A stretch of DNA of 64,000 bases from Pseudomonas sp. WN033. Lineage in GTDB: Bacteria > Pseudomonadota > Gammaproteobacteria > Pseudomonadales > Pseudomonadaceae. Below are positions 17,002 to 26,985 of this stretch, in pieces. The stretch is taken from NCBI GenBank assembly GCA_002287035.1, contig NSKG01000005.1, forward strand, positions 248,001 through 312,000. Direction: 5' to 3'. Made by a program: the position numbers and the translations under genes. Under the pieces are notes generated by a model. The model saw only the letters and a program-made list of their open reading frames with translations. It was not told where the DNA came from and made no database searches. Each line of letters begins with the position of its first letter. The stretch's first letter is position 1.

Positions 17002-18537
17002 ATGCGTTTTTATCAGAAATTACTCATCTCACATGGCAAAACCTGCCTTGCACTGATTCTGGCGGTGCTGGCAGGTTGTCAAAGTAGTCCCAGCCTCCAG
17101 CAACATGAGCCTAGCCTCAAACCCGGCAGAACCGCCGAGCCCGCGACCCCGCCTCGCGCCAGCAGCAAACCCCGCGCCCGCCAGGCCGCTCCCGAAGAAC
17201 CCCACACCTTGTGGTCACGCATTCGCCAGGGCTTCCTGCTTGACCCGGCCCTGATCGACAACCCGCGCATTGACCAGCAGCGCCTGGCCTTTCTCAACCA
17301 GACCCGTTATTTCGAAGTCAGCGGCGAACGGGCTCAACGTTACCTGCATTACGTAGTCGAGCAACTGGAGACCCGTGAGCTGCCCCAGGAACTGGCGCTG
17401 CTGCCGTTCGTAGAAAGCTCCTACAACCCGATGGCCTATTCCAGCGCCCATGCCGCCGGTCTCTGGCAATTCATTCCCTCCACCGGCCGGCAGTTCTCGC
17501 TGCGCCAGGACTGGTGGTACGACGGCCGGCGTGACGTGGTTGCCTCGACACAGGCAGCCATGGACTACCTGACCCAGCTAAATGAGCGTTTCGATGGCGA
17601 CTGGCTGCTAGCCCTAGCCGCCTACAACTGTGGCGAAGGCTGTGTGGGCCGGGCAATTCAGCGCAACCAGGCACTGAATCTGCCAACCGATTACTGGAAT
17701 CTGCAACTGCCGCGCGAGACCATGAACTATGTGCCCAAGTTGCTGGCCCTGGCCCAGATCATTGACAGCCCGACCCAGCATGGCGCAGCTCTGCCCGAAC
17801 TACCGGACGAGCCCTACTTTGCCGAAATCACCATCGAGCACCAACTGGAGCTGAGCAAGGCTGCCGAACTGGCCGATATCAGCACCGACGAATTGCTGCG
17901 CCTGAATCCGGCCTTCAAACAGCGCATCACCGCACCGCAGGGCACCTACCAAATGCTGGTTCCGGTTGATCGCGCCGAACAGTTCAGCGCCGCACTGGCC
18001 GCCCTACCCGAGGATCAACGGGTCAACTATCAGCGCTATCAGGTCCGCAGTGGCGATACCCTGTCACAGATCGCCCGTCGCTATCAGGTCAGCGTCGGGG
18101 CTCTGCGTGAGGTCAACAGCATCAATGGCAACCTGATCCGGGTTGGCCAGACCCTGATGCTGCCGCGTCTGGGTGATAGCGAGCCCGCGCCCCAGAGTGT
18201 CACCGCAATTGCCGCTGCCACCACCCAAGAGCTGCGCTACCAGGTCCAGCCCGGCGACAACCTCTGGGCCATTGCCCGCAACCACGGCCTGAGCGTTAAC
18301 CGCATCAAGCAACACAACGGACTCGATAGCCCGGCATTACGGGCGGGCCAGACGCTGCGCCTGCCGGCCAGTGCCAGTGCCAGTCAGAACCGCAGCCTGA
18401 CCTATACGGTCAAGAGTGGCGATTCGCTTTACAGCATCGCCCGCCAGTTCAAGGTCGAGATCCAGAATATCCGCGACTGGAACCAGCTTGGCCGGCACAT
18501 CCGACCCGGGCAGCAACTGACCCTGTTCGTGCCCTGA
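17002..18537 (+). CDS. mltD: Membrane-bound lytic murein transglycosylase D
   Basis: 511-residue lipoprotein. The signal peptide ends in a LAGC lipobox (Cys26). A proline/alanine-rich linker leads to the SLT family-1 domain (about residues 115-235) with catalytic Glu in LLPFVESSYNPMAYS, plus AAGLWQFIPSTGRQF and LALAAYNCGEG. Three LysM repeats follow (about 347-391, 412-456 and 466-510: YQVRSGDTLSQIARRY, YQVQPGDNLWAIARNH, YTVKSGDSLYSIARQF), which bind peptidoglycan. It cleaves glycan strands with 1,6-anhydromuramic acid formation. The lipobox residue after Cys is Gln, consistent with outer-membrane sorting. Confidence 0.95.
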   Translation: MRFYQKLLISHGKTCLALILAVLAGCQSSPSLQQHEPSLKPGRTAEPATPPRASSKPRARQAAPEEPHTLWSRIRQGFLLDPALIDNPRIDQQRLAFLNQTRYFEVSGERAQRYLHYVVEQLETRELPQELALLPFVESSYNPMAYSSAHAAGLWQFIPSTGRQFSLRQDWWYDGRRDVVASTQAAMDYLTQLNERFDGDWLLALAAYNCGEGCVGRAIQRNQALNLPTDYWNLQLPRETMNYVPKLLALAQIIDSPTQHGAALPELPDEPYFAEITIEHQLELSKAAELADISTDELLRLNPAFKQRITAPQGTYQMLVPVDRAEQFSAALAALPEDQRVNYQRYQVRSGDTLSQIARRYQVSVGALREVNSINGNLIRVGQTLMLPRLGDSEPAPQSVTAIAAATTQELRYQVQPGDNLWAIARNHGLSVNRIKQHNGLDSPALRAGQTLRLPASASASQNRSLTYTVKSGDSLYSIARQFKVEIQNIRDWNQLGRHIRPGQQLTLFVP

Positions 18538-18676
18538 GACCTTCCGCCACCAGCCCCGGGAACGTACCCAGGGCTTCATGGTCTGTCACATGACATCATT
18601 TCTTGCGTGTTGGAGAGCTTTCACCAATGCAGGAGGAATGGTAGCGTTGCGCTTGAACCTTTAGACGCGGCAGTCC

Positions 18677-20512
18677 ATGACGGCAAGGCTATTCTCGACA
18701 CTGACAACACTGCTGTTGCTGGCCCTGAGCCTGCAGGCCAGCGCTGCCGTCTACAAGCAGCACGGCTATGCCCTGTACGGCCTGCCGCGCTACACCAGTG
18801 ACTTTCAGCATCTGGACTATGTCAACCCTGATGCGCCCAAGGGCGGCACCCTGCGGGTGATGGGCAATGGCACCTTCGACACCCTCAATCCCTACACGCT
18901 CAAAGGCACCAGCCCGGTCAACACCGGCAACTTCCAGCACTACGGCATTACCGAACTGAACGAGCCACTGATGGTCGGCACCGGCGTTTACGACCCTTCC
19001 GGGGATGAACCCTATTCAGCCTATGGGCTGATCGCCGAAACCCTGGAATTCAGTGACGACCGTAGCTGGGTGGTATTCAACCTGCGCCCCGAGGCCCGCT
19101 TTCACGATGGCCAGCCGATTACAGCCCGGGATGTGGAGTTTTCCTGGCGCCTGCTCAGCGAACAGGGTCACCCCAATTACCGTTCGATGCTGCAGGAGGT
19201 CGAGCGCGTCGACATCCTCGGCCAGCATCGCATCCGCTTCATTTTTGGCCGCAGCGACAACCCGCTGCTGATCCTCCGCCTGAGCGAACTGCCGGTACTG
19301 CCGGAGCACTACTGGCGCGACCGCAACTTTGCCGATACCACCTTCGAACCCGGACTCAACAGCGGGCCCTACCGGATCACTGACGTTCGCCCCGGGCGCC
19401 GACTGGTGTTCGAGCGGGTGAAGAACTACTGGGGACGGGATTTACCGATCAATCGCGGCAAGTACAACGTCGATCGTCTTGAGGTCGAGTTTTACCGCGA
19501 CAACAACGTCGCCTTCGAAGCTTTCAAGGCCGGGCTGTTCGACTTCTATTTCGATCACAAGGCCAGCAACTGGGAAAATGCCTACGACTTCCCGGCGGTG
19601 CGCAACGGTCAGGTGCGCAAACGGGCGGTGCCGCACCAGATTCCCAGCGCCACCCAGGCGCTGTTCTTCAATACTCGCCGTGCACCCTTCGATCAACGCC
19701 AGGTGCGCCAGGCACTGGGCATGATGTTCGATTTTGAGTGGTCCAATCGGGTGCTGTTCTACGACGCTTACCAGCGCTCGCTCAGCTACTACCCCAACAG
19801 CCCCTTTAGCGCTAGCGAAACCCCGGTCGGGCAGGAATTTCTGTATCTGTCGCCACACCGCAAGGCATTGCCTTCGGCACTGTTTCTGGAGCCCTTCAGA
19901 CTACCGGTCACCGATGGCCGCGGCATCCCCCGCGAGCACCTGCGTCAAGTGGTTGAGTTGTTTGCAGAGGCCGGCTGGACCTTGCGCCAGGGTCGCCTGG
20001 TCAATAAAAACAACCAGCCGCTGGTGTTCGAGGTGCTACTGGTCAACCCCAGTCTTGAGCGCATCCTCCAGCCCTACCGGGCCAACCTGTCACGCCTGGG
20101 GATCGAATTGCGCGTACGCACCGTGGACCGAGCCCAATACAAGGCCCGGCTCGACCAGTTCGATTACGACATGATCCTCGCCACCTTGCCGCAGAGCCTG
20201 TCACCCGGGCTCGAGCAGCATGGCTATTTCCACTCCAGTCAACGTGACGTCAAGGGCAGCCGCAACTATGCCGGGGTCAGCCATCCGGTGGTTGATGATC
20301 TGCTTGAGCACCTGCTGGCCGCCACAACCCGAGAAGAACAGATTGGCGCTGCCCGGGCTCTGGACAGGGTGTTACTATGGCAGCACTACACAATTCCAAA
20401 CTGGTATATAAACTACCACCGCATTGCCCATCGTCGCTGGCTCAAGAGCCCGGAGACACCACCCTATTCGCTGGCCATCCGAAGCTGGTGGATAGACATG
20501 GAAGCGGATTAG
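18677..20512 (+). CDS. nppA1: Peptide ABC transporter substrate-binding protein (NppA1/YejA-like)
   Basis: 611-residue periplasmic binding protein of SBP family 5 with a signal peptide (about 1-23, ending LQASA). Seen: [49 protein letters not shown] and GLNSGPYRITDVRPGRRLVFERVKNYWG, all typical of the YejA/microcin C/peptidyl-nucleoside uptake group. It is the first of two tandem paralogues feeding one transporter, an arrangement known as nppA1A2BCD in P. aeruginosa. The Shine-Dalgarno in front of 18677 is weak. It precedes the second binding protein by 17 bp. Confidence 0.88.
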   Translation: MTARLFSTLTTLLLLALSLQASAAVYKQHGYALYGLPRYTSDFQHLDYVNPDAPKGGTLRVMGNGTFDTLNPYTLKGTSPVNTGNFQHYGITELNEPLMVGTGVYDPSGDEPYSAYGLIAETLEFSDDRSWVVFNLRPEARFHDGQPITARDVEFSWRLLSEQGHPNYRSMLQEVERVDILGQHRIRFIFGRSDNPLLILRLSELPVLPEHYWRDRNFADTTFEPGLNSGPYRITDVRPGRRLVFERVKNYWGRDLPINRGKYNVDRLEVEFYRDNNVAFEAFKAGLFDFYFDHKASNWENAYDFPAVRNGQVRKRAVPHQIPSATQALFFNTRRAPFDQRQVRQALGMMFDFEWSNRVLFYDAYQRSLSYYPNSPFSASETPVGQEFLYLSPHRKALPSALFLEPFRLPVTDGRGIPREHLRQVVELFAEAGWTLRQGRLVNKNNQPLVFEVLLVNPSLERILQPYRANLSRLGIELRVRTVDRAQYKARLDQFDYDMILATLPQSLSPGLEQHGYFHSSQRDVKGSRNYAGVSHPVVDDLLEHLLAATTREEQIGAARALDRVLLWQHYTIPNWYINYHRIAHRRWLKSPETPPYSLAIRSWWIDMEAD

Positions 20513-20529
20513 AAAAACAAGGTCACTCA

Positions 20530-22365
20530 ATGCGTGCCACGTTGAAAATGTTCACCGGTTTCCTGATGCTCGCGCTGGCCCCACTGGCCAGTGCAGCCGG
20601 CAACCACGCCCTGACCCTGTACGGCGAGCCGCCCAAATATCCGGCGGACTTCAGCCATTTCGAATACGTCAATCCGGAAGCACCCAAGGGCGGCACCCTG
20701 CGCCTGTCCGGCTTTGGCAGCTTCGATTCACTCAACGGTTTCATCAGCCGCGGCAACAGCGCTGACCGCCTGGGCCTGATCTACGACACCCTGACCTTTC
20801 ACTCGCTGGACGAGCCGTTCACCGAATACGGGTTGCTGGCCGAACGTATCGAGCACCCCGAAGACAATACCTGGGTACGCTTTTACCTGAGGCCCCAGGC
20901 GCGTTTTCATGATGGCCAACCGGTCACCGCCAACGACGTGGTGTTCACCTTCAACACCCTGGTGGAAAAAGGCGCACCCTTCTACCGGGCCTATTATGCC
21001 GACGTCAAGGAAGTGGTGGCCGATGACGAGCGTACTGTGACCTTCCACTTCCACCATGGCCTGAACCGTGAATTGCCACTGGTACTTGGCCAATTGCCAG
21101 TACTGCCGGCACATTATTGGGCCGAACGCGATTTCGCTCGCACCACCCTTGAACCACCGCTGGGCAGCGGGCCCTACCGGATTGCCCAGGTCAACGCCGG
21201 GCGCAGCATCAGCTTCAGCCGGGTCGAGGACTACTGGGGCGCCGACCTGCCGGTCAACCGTGGCTTTTATAACTTCGACCGGGTTGTGGTGGACTATTAC
21301 CGCGATCTCGGGGTAGCGCTGGAGGCCTTCAAGGCTGGTCAGTTCGACTTCAACCAGGAATACAGTGCCCGCAACTGGGCCGGTGGCTACGCCAGCCCGG
21401 CCCTGCGTGACGGCCGGATCATCCAGGAGGAGATCCCCAATCTCAACACCCAGGGCATGCAAGGCTTTGTCTTCAACATGCGCCGGCCCTACTTCCAGGA
21501 CCGCCGGGTGCGCAAGGCCATTACCCTGCTGTTCGACTTCGAGTGGGCCAATGGCCGGCTGTTCCATAACGCCTATGAGCGCAGTAGCAGCTATTTCGGC
21601 AACTCCGAGCTGGGCGCCGAGGGCCTGCCTGATGAAGCCGAACTGGCACTGCTGGAACCCTGGCGCGAGCAGTTGCCGGACAGCGTATTCGGTCCGGCCT
21701 GGAGCCCGCCCCGCACTGATGGCAGCGGCGTGATCCGTGAACAGATGCGTGAGGCTTACGCACTGTTGCAGGAAGCCGGCTGGCAGATCGAGAACGATCA
21801 ACTTGTCAATGAGGATGGCGAGCCACTGCGCTTCGAGTTTCTGATCGTTCAGGCCGACTTCGAGCGGGTGCTGCTGCCCTACAAGCGCAATCTGGCATCA
21901 CTCGGCATCGAATTGACCCTGCGCCGGGTAGACACCTCGCAGTACATCAACCGCCTGCGCTCACGCGACTTCGACATGGTGGTCACCAGCTTTGGCCAGT
22001 CCAACTCGCCAGGCAATGAGCAGCGCGAATACTGGCATTCAGTGAGCGCCGACAACCCAGGCAGCCGTAATCTGATGGGCCTGCGCCACCCGGCGGTGGA
22101 CGCCCTGGTCGACGGCCTGATCCAAGCCGACTCGCGGGAGTCGCTGATCACCCATACCCGGGCCCTGGACCGGGTACTACGGGCCAAGCACATCCTGGTG
22201 CCGAACTTCCACACCACCGTCTACCGGGTCGCCTACTGGAACCGCTTTGCCCACCCGGAGCTGCCGCCCAAGTATGACCTGGGGCTGTTCACCTGGTGGG
22301 AAGACCCGGCCAAGGCGGCCGCACTGCGCAACCGCCCGCTTATCATCGAAACCCAGGACGACTGA
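20530..22365 (+). CDS. nppA2: Peptide ABC transporter substrate-binding protein (NppA2/YejA-like)
   Basis: 611-residue SBP family 5 protein, the same length as its upstream neighbour and clearly its paralogue ([55 protein letters not shown]). The signal peptide is about residues 1-23 (LASA cleavage). I use ATG 20530, where a normal signal peptide begins; the frame is open upstream to 20377 but that would overlap nppA1. Divergence between the two proteins suggests different peptide substrates delivered to the shared permeases. The stop is 2 bp before nppB. Confidence 0.9.
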   Translation: MRATLKMFTGFLMLALAPLASAAGNHALTLYGEPPKYPADFSHFEYVNPEAPKGGTLRLSGFGSFDSLNGFISRGNSADRLGLIYDTLTFHSLDEPFTEYGLLAERIEHPEDNTWVRFYLRPQARFHDGQPVTANDVVFTFNTLVEKGAPFYRAYYADVKEVVADDERTVTFHFHHGLNRELPLVLGQLPVLPAHYWAERDFARTTLEPPLGSGPYRIAQVNAGRSISFSRVEDYWGADLPVNRGFYNFDRVVVDYYRDLGVALEAFKAGQFDFNQEYSARNWAGGYASPALRDGRIIQEEIPNLNTQGMQGFVFNMRRPYFQDRRVRKAITLLFDFEWANGRLFHNAYERSSSYFGNSELGAEGLPDEAELALLEPWREQLPDSVFGPAWSPPRTDGSGVIREQMREAYALLQEAGWQIENDQLVNEDGEPLRFEFLIVQADFERVLLPYKRNLASLGIELTLRRVDTSQYINRLRSRDFDMVVTSFGQSNSPGNEQREYWHSVSADNPGSRNLMGLRHPAVDALVDGLIQADSRESLITHTRALDRVLRAKHILVPNFHTTVYRVAYWNRFAHPELPPKYDLGLFTWWEDPAKAAALRNRPLIIETQDD

Positions 22366-22367
22366 GC

Positions 22368-23441
22368 ATGCTGGCCTACATCATTCGCCGCCTATTACTG
22401 ATCATCCCGACCCTGTTCGGCATCCTGTTGATCAACTTCCTGATCATCCAGGCGGCCCCCGGCGGACCGGTCGAGCAGATGATCGCCCAGCTCGAAGGCT
22501 TTGAAGGGGCAACCAGCCGGATTTCCGGCAGCATCCACGGCGAGGTTGCCAGTGGCAGCAGCTATCGCGGCGCACAGGGCCTGGATCCGGACATCATCGC
22601 CGAAATCGAGCGCATGTATGGCTTCGATAAACCGGCCCATGAGCGCTTCTGGCTGATGATCAAGGGCTACCTGACCTTCGACTTCGGCGACAGCTTTTTC
22701 CGTGACGACAGTGTGGTCGACCTGATCATTGAAAAAATGCCGGTGTCCATTTCCCTTGGTCTATGGACCACACTGATCACCTACCTGATTTCAATTCCGC
22801 TGGGCGTGCGCAAGGCGGTCAAGCATGGCTCCACCTTCGATGTCTGGACCAGTTCGCTGATCATTGTCGGTTACGCCATTCCCGGCTTCCTGCTGGCCAT
22901 CCTGCTGATCGTACTGTTTGCCGGCGGCAGCTATTTCGACTGGTTCCCACTGCGCGGCCTGACCTCCAGCAACTGGGAAGAACTGAGCACCTGGGGCAAG
23001 GTCAAGGACTATGCCTGGCACATGGTGCTGCCGATCACCGCCATGGTCATCGGCAGCTTCGCCACCCTGACCATGCTGACCAAGAACTGTTTTCTCGACG
23101 AGATTGGCAAACAGTATGTGATCACAGCCAAAGCCAAAGGCCTGTCGGACTCGCGCGTGCTCTACGGCCATGTGTTTCGCAACGCCATGCTGCTGATCAT
23201 CGCCGGCTTTCCTGCGGCGCTGATCAGCGTGTTCTTCACTGGCGCGCTGCTGATCGAGGTAATCTTCTCGCTCGACGGACTCGGACTGCTAGGCTTTGAG
23301 GCGGCGATCAACCGCGACTATCCGGTGATGTTCGGCACCCTGTACATCTTCACCCTGCTCGGGCTGGTGGTGAAGCTGATCGGTGATATCACCTATACCC
23401 TGGTCGATCCGCGCATCGACTTTGAAAGCCGGGAGGGTTGA
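22368..23441 (+). CDS. nppB: Peptide ABC transporter permease NppB/YejB
   Basis: 357 residues, six predicted membrane helices of the BPD_transp_1/DppB type. Seen: N-terminal [19 protein letters not shown], a ~90-residue periplasmic insertion containing [16 protein letters not shown] as in YejB, and the EAA-loop region [20 protein letters not shown], which contacts the ATPase. It starts 2 bp after nppA2 and its stop is 1 bp before nppC. Confidence 0.93.
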   Translation: MLAYIIRRLLLIIPTLFGILLINFLIIQAAPGGPVEQMIAQLEGFEGATSRISGSIHGEVASGSSYRGAQGLDPDIIAEIERMYGFDKPAHERFWLMIKGYLTFDFGDSFFRDDSVVDLIIEKMPVSISLGLWTTLITYLISIPLGVRKAVKHGSTFDVWTSSLIIVGYAIPGFLLAILLIVLFAGGSYFDWFPLRGLTSSNWEELSTWGKVKDYAWHMVLPITAMVIGSFATLTMLTKNCFLDEIGKQYVITAKAKGLSDSRVLYGHVFRNAMLLIIAGFPAALISVFFTGALLIEVIFSLDGLGLLGFEAAINRDYPVMFGTLYIFTLLGLVVKLIGDITYTLVDPRIDFESREG

Positions 23442-23442
23442 G

Positions 23443-24474
23443 ATGCGCCGCTTCCGACTGTCCCCGCTCAACCAACGGCGTTTCGCCCGCTTCAAGGCCA
23501 ACCGCCGCGGCTGGTGGTCACTGCATATCTTCCTGGTACTGTTCACTCTCAGCCTTGGCGCCGAGATGATCGCCAACGACAAGCCGCTGCTGCTCAAGTA
23601 CGAGAATCAGTATTATTTTCCCGTGTTCAAGCGCTACGCCGAAACCGAGTTCGGTGGTGAGTTCCCGATCAGTGCCGACTACCGCAGCCCCTATATCCGT
23701 CAGTTGATTGAAGACGAAGGCAACGGCTGGATGCTCTGGCCGCCGATCCCCTATAGCTACGGCACGATCAACTACGACCTGGAAGTCCCGGCGCCGGCGC
23801 CGCCCTCGGCCGACAACTGGCTGGGCACTGACGACCAGGCTCGCGACGTCATGGCCCGGGTGATCTATGGTTTTCGCATCTCGGTTCTGTTCGCCCTGAC
23901 CCTGACCATTCTCAGCTCAATCGTCGGTGTCATTGCCGGTGCTCTGCAGGGTTTCTATGGCGGTCGCATCGACCTGTTCGGCCAACGCTTCATTGAGGTC
24001 TGGTCGGGTCTCCCGGTCCTCTACCTGCTGATCATCCTGGCCAGCTTTGTGCAGCCGAATTTCTGGTGGCTGCTGGGGATCATGCTGCTGTTCTCCTGGA
24101 TGGCGCTGGTTGACGTGGTGCGCGCCGAATTTCTCCGCGGCCGCAACCTGGAATACGTGCGCGCCGCCCGAGCACTGGGGGCCGGTAACCGGATTGTGAT
24201 GTTCCGTCATATCCTGCCCAATGCGATGGTCGCCACCCTGACCTTCTTCCCCTTCATTCTCACCGGCGGCGTCATTACCCTGACCTCGCTGGACTTTCTC
24301 GGCTTCGGCCTGCCGCCCGGCGCGCCCTCGTTGGGCGAACTGATCGCCCAGGGCAAGGCCAACCTGCAAGCCCCCTGGCTGGGCATCACCGCCTTCGTGG
24401 TGTTGTCATTGATGCTGACCCTGCTGGTCTTCATCGGCGAGGCGCTGCGTGATGCCTTCGACCCAAGGAAATGA
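23443..24474 (+). CDS. nppC: Peptide ABC transporter permease NppC/YejE
   Basis: 343 residues, DppC/OppC-type permease. An N-terminal cytoplasmic segment (LSPLNQRRFARFKANRRGWW) and first helix are followed by a long periplasmic loop with GTDDQARDVMARVIYGFRIS, and an EAA loop LEYVRAARALGAGNRIVMFR. The ATG at 23443 lies one base after the nppB stop and follows GGAGG, so translation is coupled. It completes the membrane channel with NppB. Confidence 0.93.
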   Translation: MRRFRLSPLNQRRFARFKANRRGWWSLHIFLVLFTLSLGAEMIANDKPLLLKYENQYYFPVFKRYAETEFGGEFPISADYRSPYIRQLIEDEGNGWMLWPPIPYSYGTINYDLEVPAPAPPSADNWLGTDDQARDVMARVIYGFRISVLFALTLTILSSIVGVIAGALQGFYGGRIDLFGQRFIEVWSGLPVLYLLIILASFVQPNFWWLLGIMLLFSWMALVDVVRAEFLRGRNLEYVRAARALGAGNRIVMFRHILPNAMVATLTFFPFILTGGVITLTSLDFLGFGLPPGAPSLGELIAQGKANLQAPWLGITAFVVLSLMLTLLVFIGEALRDAFDPRK

Positions 24475-24475
24475 C

Positions 24476-26107
24476 ATGAGTGAACAGCCACTGATCCGTA
24501 TCGAGAACCTCAGTGTGGCCTTCACCAGCGGCGACTCTGAAACCCTCGCAGTACGCGAGGTCAACCTGGATATCCGACCGGGCCAGACCCTGGCACTGGT
24601 CGGCGAAAGCGGCTCTGGAAAATCGGTAACCGCTCACTCGATCCTGCGCCTGCTGCCCTACCCGAGCGCGCGCCACCCTTCCGGGCGCGTGCTTTATAAG
24701 GGCGAAGATCTGCTCCAGGTTGGCGACAAGCGACTGCAGCAGGTACGCGGCAATCGCATTTCGATGATCTTCCAGGAGCCGATGACCTCGCTCAACCCGC
24801 TGCACTCAGTCGAGCGCCAGATCAGCGAAGTGCTGTTTCTGCACAAAGGCCTGAACAAGCTCCAGGCCCGCGAGCGAACCCTGGAACTGTTGCAACTGGT
24901 CGGCATTCCCGAGCCGGAGAAACGCCTGACAGCCTACCCCCACGAATTGTCCGGCGGCCAGCGCCAACGGGTAATGATCGCCATGGCGCTGGCCAACGAG
25001 CCTGAACTGCTGATCGCTGACGAGCCGACTACCGCGCTGGATGTCACCGTTCAGTTGAAAATCCTCGAGCTGCTCAAGTCACTTCAGGCAAAACTGGGAA
25101 TGGCCCTGCTGCTGATCAGCCATGATCTGAACCTGGTACGCAAAATTGCCCATCGGGTATGTGTCATGTACCAGGGTCGCGTCGTCGAAGAGAATGATTG
25201 TGCAGCACTGTTCAGCGATCCGCGCCATGACTACACCCGCAAGCTGTTGGCGGCTGATCCCAGCGGCGATCCGGTCAAGGCCGACCCGCACGCCCCGGTG
25301 ATCATGCGTACCGAACGCCTGCGCGTCTGGTTTCCGATCAAGAAAGGCGTACTCAAGCGCACAGTGGACCATATCAAGGCAGTCACCGACGCCAGCTTCA
25401 GCCTGCAACGCGGGCAGACGCTGGGGATCGTTGGCGAAAGCGGCTCGGGCAAGACCACGCTGGGCTTGGCGCTACTGAGACTGATCGAGAGCCAGGGCCT
25501 GATCGAATGCGACGGTCAGCGCCTGGACGGCCTGTCACAGCGCCAGGTCAGGCCCATGCGCAGGCAGTTTCAGGTGGTCTTCCAGGACCCCTATGGGAGC
25601 CTCAGCCCGCGAATGTCGGTTGAGCAGATCATCAGCGAGGGTCTGGAGATTCATCGCCTGGGCAGCCCTGAGGAGCGCGAGCAATGGGTTATCCAGGCAC
25701 TGGAAGAAGTAGGCCTGGATCCGGAAAGCCGGCACCGCTATCCCCATGAGTTTTCCGGGGGGCAACGCCAGCGGATCGCTATAGCCCGCGCACTGGTGCT
25801 GAAACCTTCGCTGATTCTGCTCGATGAGCCAACCTCAGCGCTGGATCGCACCGTACAGGGTCAGGTGGTTGAACTGCTGCGCGAACTGCAGCGCAAGCAC
25901 AATCTGAGTTATCTGTTTATCAGTCACGACCTGGCGGTGGTTCGTGCCCTCAGTCACCAACTGATGGTCATTCGCCAGGGTGAGATCGTCGAGCAGGGAC
26001 CGGCGGCACAGGTCTTCGCCACACCCCAGCATGACTACACTCGTCAACTGCTGGAGGCGGCCTTCGCCCAACCGGCAACCGTTAACCGGGTCGTAGAGAC
26101 CCCGTAA
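24476..26107 (+). CDS. nppD: Peptide ABC transporter ATP-binding protein with two ATPase domains (NppD/YejF)
   Basis: 543 residues with two full ABC domains in tandem. Domain 1: Walker A GESGSGKS (about 43-50), signature LSGGQRQR, Walker [13 protein letters not shown]. Domain 2: Walker A GESGSGKT (about 322), signature FSGGQRQR, Walker [13 protein letters not shown]. Each has an oligopeptide-type C-terminal extension ([18 protein letters not shown]). It powers NppB/NppC. The ATG at 24476 overlaps the nppC stop region by a base or two and is preferred over an in-frame ATG at 24449 inside nppC. Confidence 0.94.
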   Translation: MSEQPLIRIENLSVAFTSGDSETLAVREVNLDIRPGQTLALVGESGSGKSVTAHSILRLLPYPSARHPSGRVLYKGEDLLQVGDKRLQQVRGNRISMIFQEPMTSLNPLHSVERQISEVLFLHKGLNKLQARERTLELLQLVGIPEPEKRLTAYPHELSGGQRQRVMIAMALANEPELLIADEPTTALDVTVQLKILELLKSLQAKLGMALLLISHDLNLVRKIAHRVCVMYQGRVVEENDCAALFSDPRHDYTRKLLAADPSGDPVKADPHAPVIMRTERLRVWFPIKKGVLKRTVDHIKAVTDASFSLQRGQTLGIVGESGSGKTTLGLALLRLIESQGLIECDGQRLDGLSQRQVRPMRRQFQVVFQDPYGSLSPRMSVEQIISEGLEIHRLGSPEEREQWVIQALEEVGLDPESRHRYPHEFSGGQRQRIAIARALVLKPSLILLDEPTSALDRTVQGQVVELLRELQRKHNLSYLFISHDLAVVRALSHQLMVIRQGEIVEQGPAAQVFATPQHDYTRQLLEAAFAQPATVNRVVETP

Positions 26108-26124
26108 ATACAGGAAAGCACACA

Positions 26125-26922
26125 ATGGGATTTCTCAGCGGAAAGCGCGTACTTATCGTTGGCGTAGCCAGCAAGCTGTCGATTGCCTCGGGCATCGCCG
26201 CAGCCATGCACCGTGAAGGCGCGCAACTGGCCTTCACCTACCAGAATGACAAGCTCAAGGGGCGGGTCGAAGAATTCGCCGCCGGCTGGGGCTCCGGTCC
26301 AGAACTGTGCTTCCCCTGCGATGTTGCTGACGACGCCCAGATCGAGCAGGTATTCGTGGATCTGGCCAAGCAGTGGGACGGCCTGGACTGCATCGTCCAC
26401 TCGGTAGGTTTTGCCCCAGGCGACCAATTGGACGGCGACTTTACCGAAGTCACCACCCGCGAGGGCTTTCGCATCGCCCACGACATCAGCGCCTACAGTT
26501 TTGTCGCCCTGGCCAAAGCCGGCCGCGAACTGATGAAGGGCCGTAACGGCAGCCTGCTGACCCTGTCCTACCTCGGCGCCGAGCGAACCATGCCGAACTA
26601 CAACGTCATGGGCATGGCCAAGGCCAGCCTGGAAGCCGGCGTACGCTACCTGGCCACCAGCCTGGGCCCGGAAGGCACCCGGGTCAACGCCATCTCCGCA
26701 GGGCCGATCCGTACTCTGGCAGCTTCGGGCATCAAGAGCTTCCGCAAGATGCTGGCCCATAACGAGCGCCAGACTCCACTGCGTCGCAACGTTACCATTG
26801 AAGAAGTCGGCAACGTCGGCGCCTTCCTGTGTTCCGACCTCGCTTCGGGCGTTAGCGGTGAAATCACCTACGTGGATGGCGGCTTCAACATCACTGCCAT
26901 GGCTGGACTGGACGACGAATAA
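26125..26922 (+). CDS. fabI: Enoyl-[acyl-carrier-protein] reductase (NADH)
   Basis: 265 residues, SDR superfamily. FabI hallmarks: [21 protein letters not shown] nucleotide-binding start, [15 protein letters not shown], and the catalytic pair Tyr149/Tyr159 with Lys166 in [20 protein letters not shown]. It performs the last reduction of each fatty-acid elongation cycle. The triclosan-contact glycine region looks like wild type. It is 17 bp downstream of nppD, so it may be read through from the transporter operon as well as from its own promoter. Confidence 0.95.
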   Translation: MGFLSGKRVLIVGVASKLSIASGIAAAMHREGAQLAFTYQNDKLKGRVEEFAAGWGSGPELCFPCDVADDAQIEQVFVDLAKQWDGLDCIVHSVGFAPGDQLDGDFTEVTTREGFRIAHDISAYSFVALAKAGRELMKGRNGSLLTLSYLGAERTMPNYNVMGMAKASLEAGVRYLATSLGPEGTRVNAISAGPIRTLAASGIKSFRKMLAHNERQTPLRRNVTIEEVGNVGAFLCSDLASGVSGEITYVDGGFNITAMAGLDDE

Positions 26923-26940
26923 GCCCAGATCTGCGCCACA

Positions 26941-26970
26941 AAAAAACCGCGCTCATGGCGCGGTTTTTTT
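26941..26970. terminator. Bidirectional intrinsic terminator between fabI and ppiD
   Basis: CCGCGC (26947-26952) pairs with GCGCGG (26958-26963); the stem is flanked by six or more A's on the left and seven T's on the right, so it can terminate both converging transcripts. Confidence 0.92.
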
Positions 26971-26985
26971 GTGGCTGACGCGAGC

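Noticed and set aside
18584-18595. TGTCA-CA-TGACA dyad before the first binding protein gene
   Set aside because: Short and too common by chance to call an operator without a second copy.
20377-20529. In-frame extension of the second binding protein upstream to 20377
   Set aside because: It would overlap the end of the first binding protein and hide a normal signal peptide at 20530.
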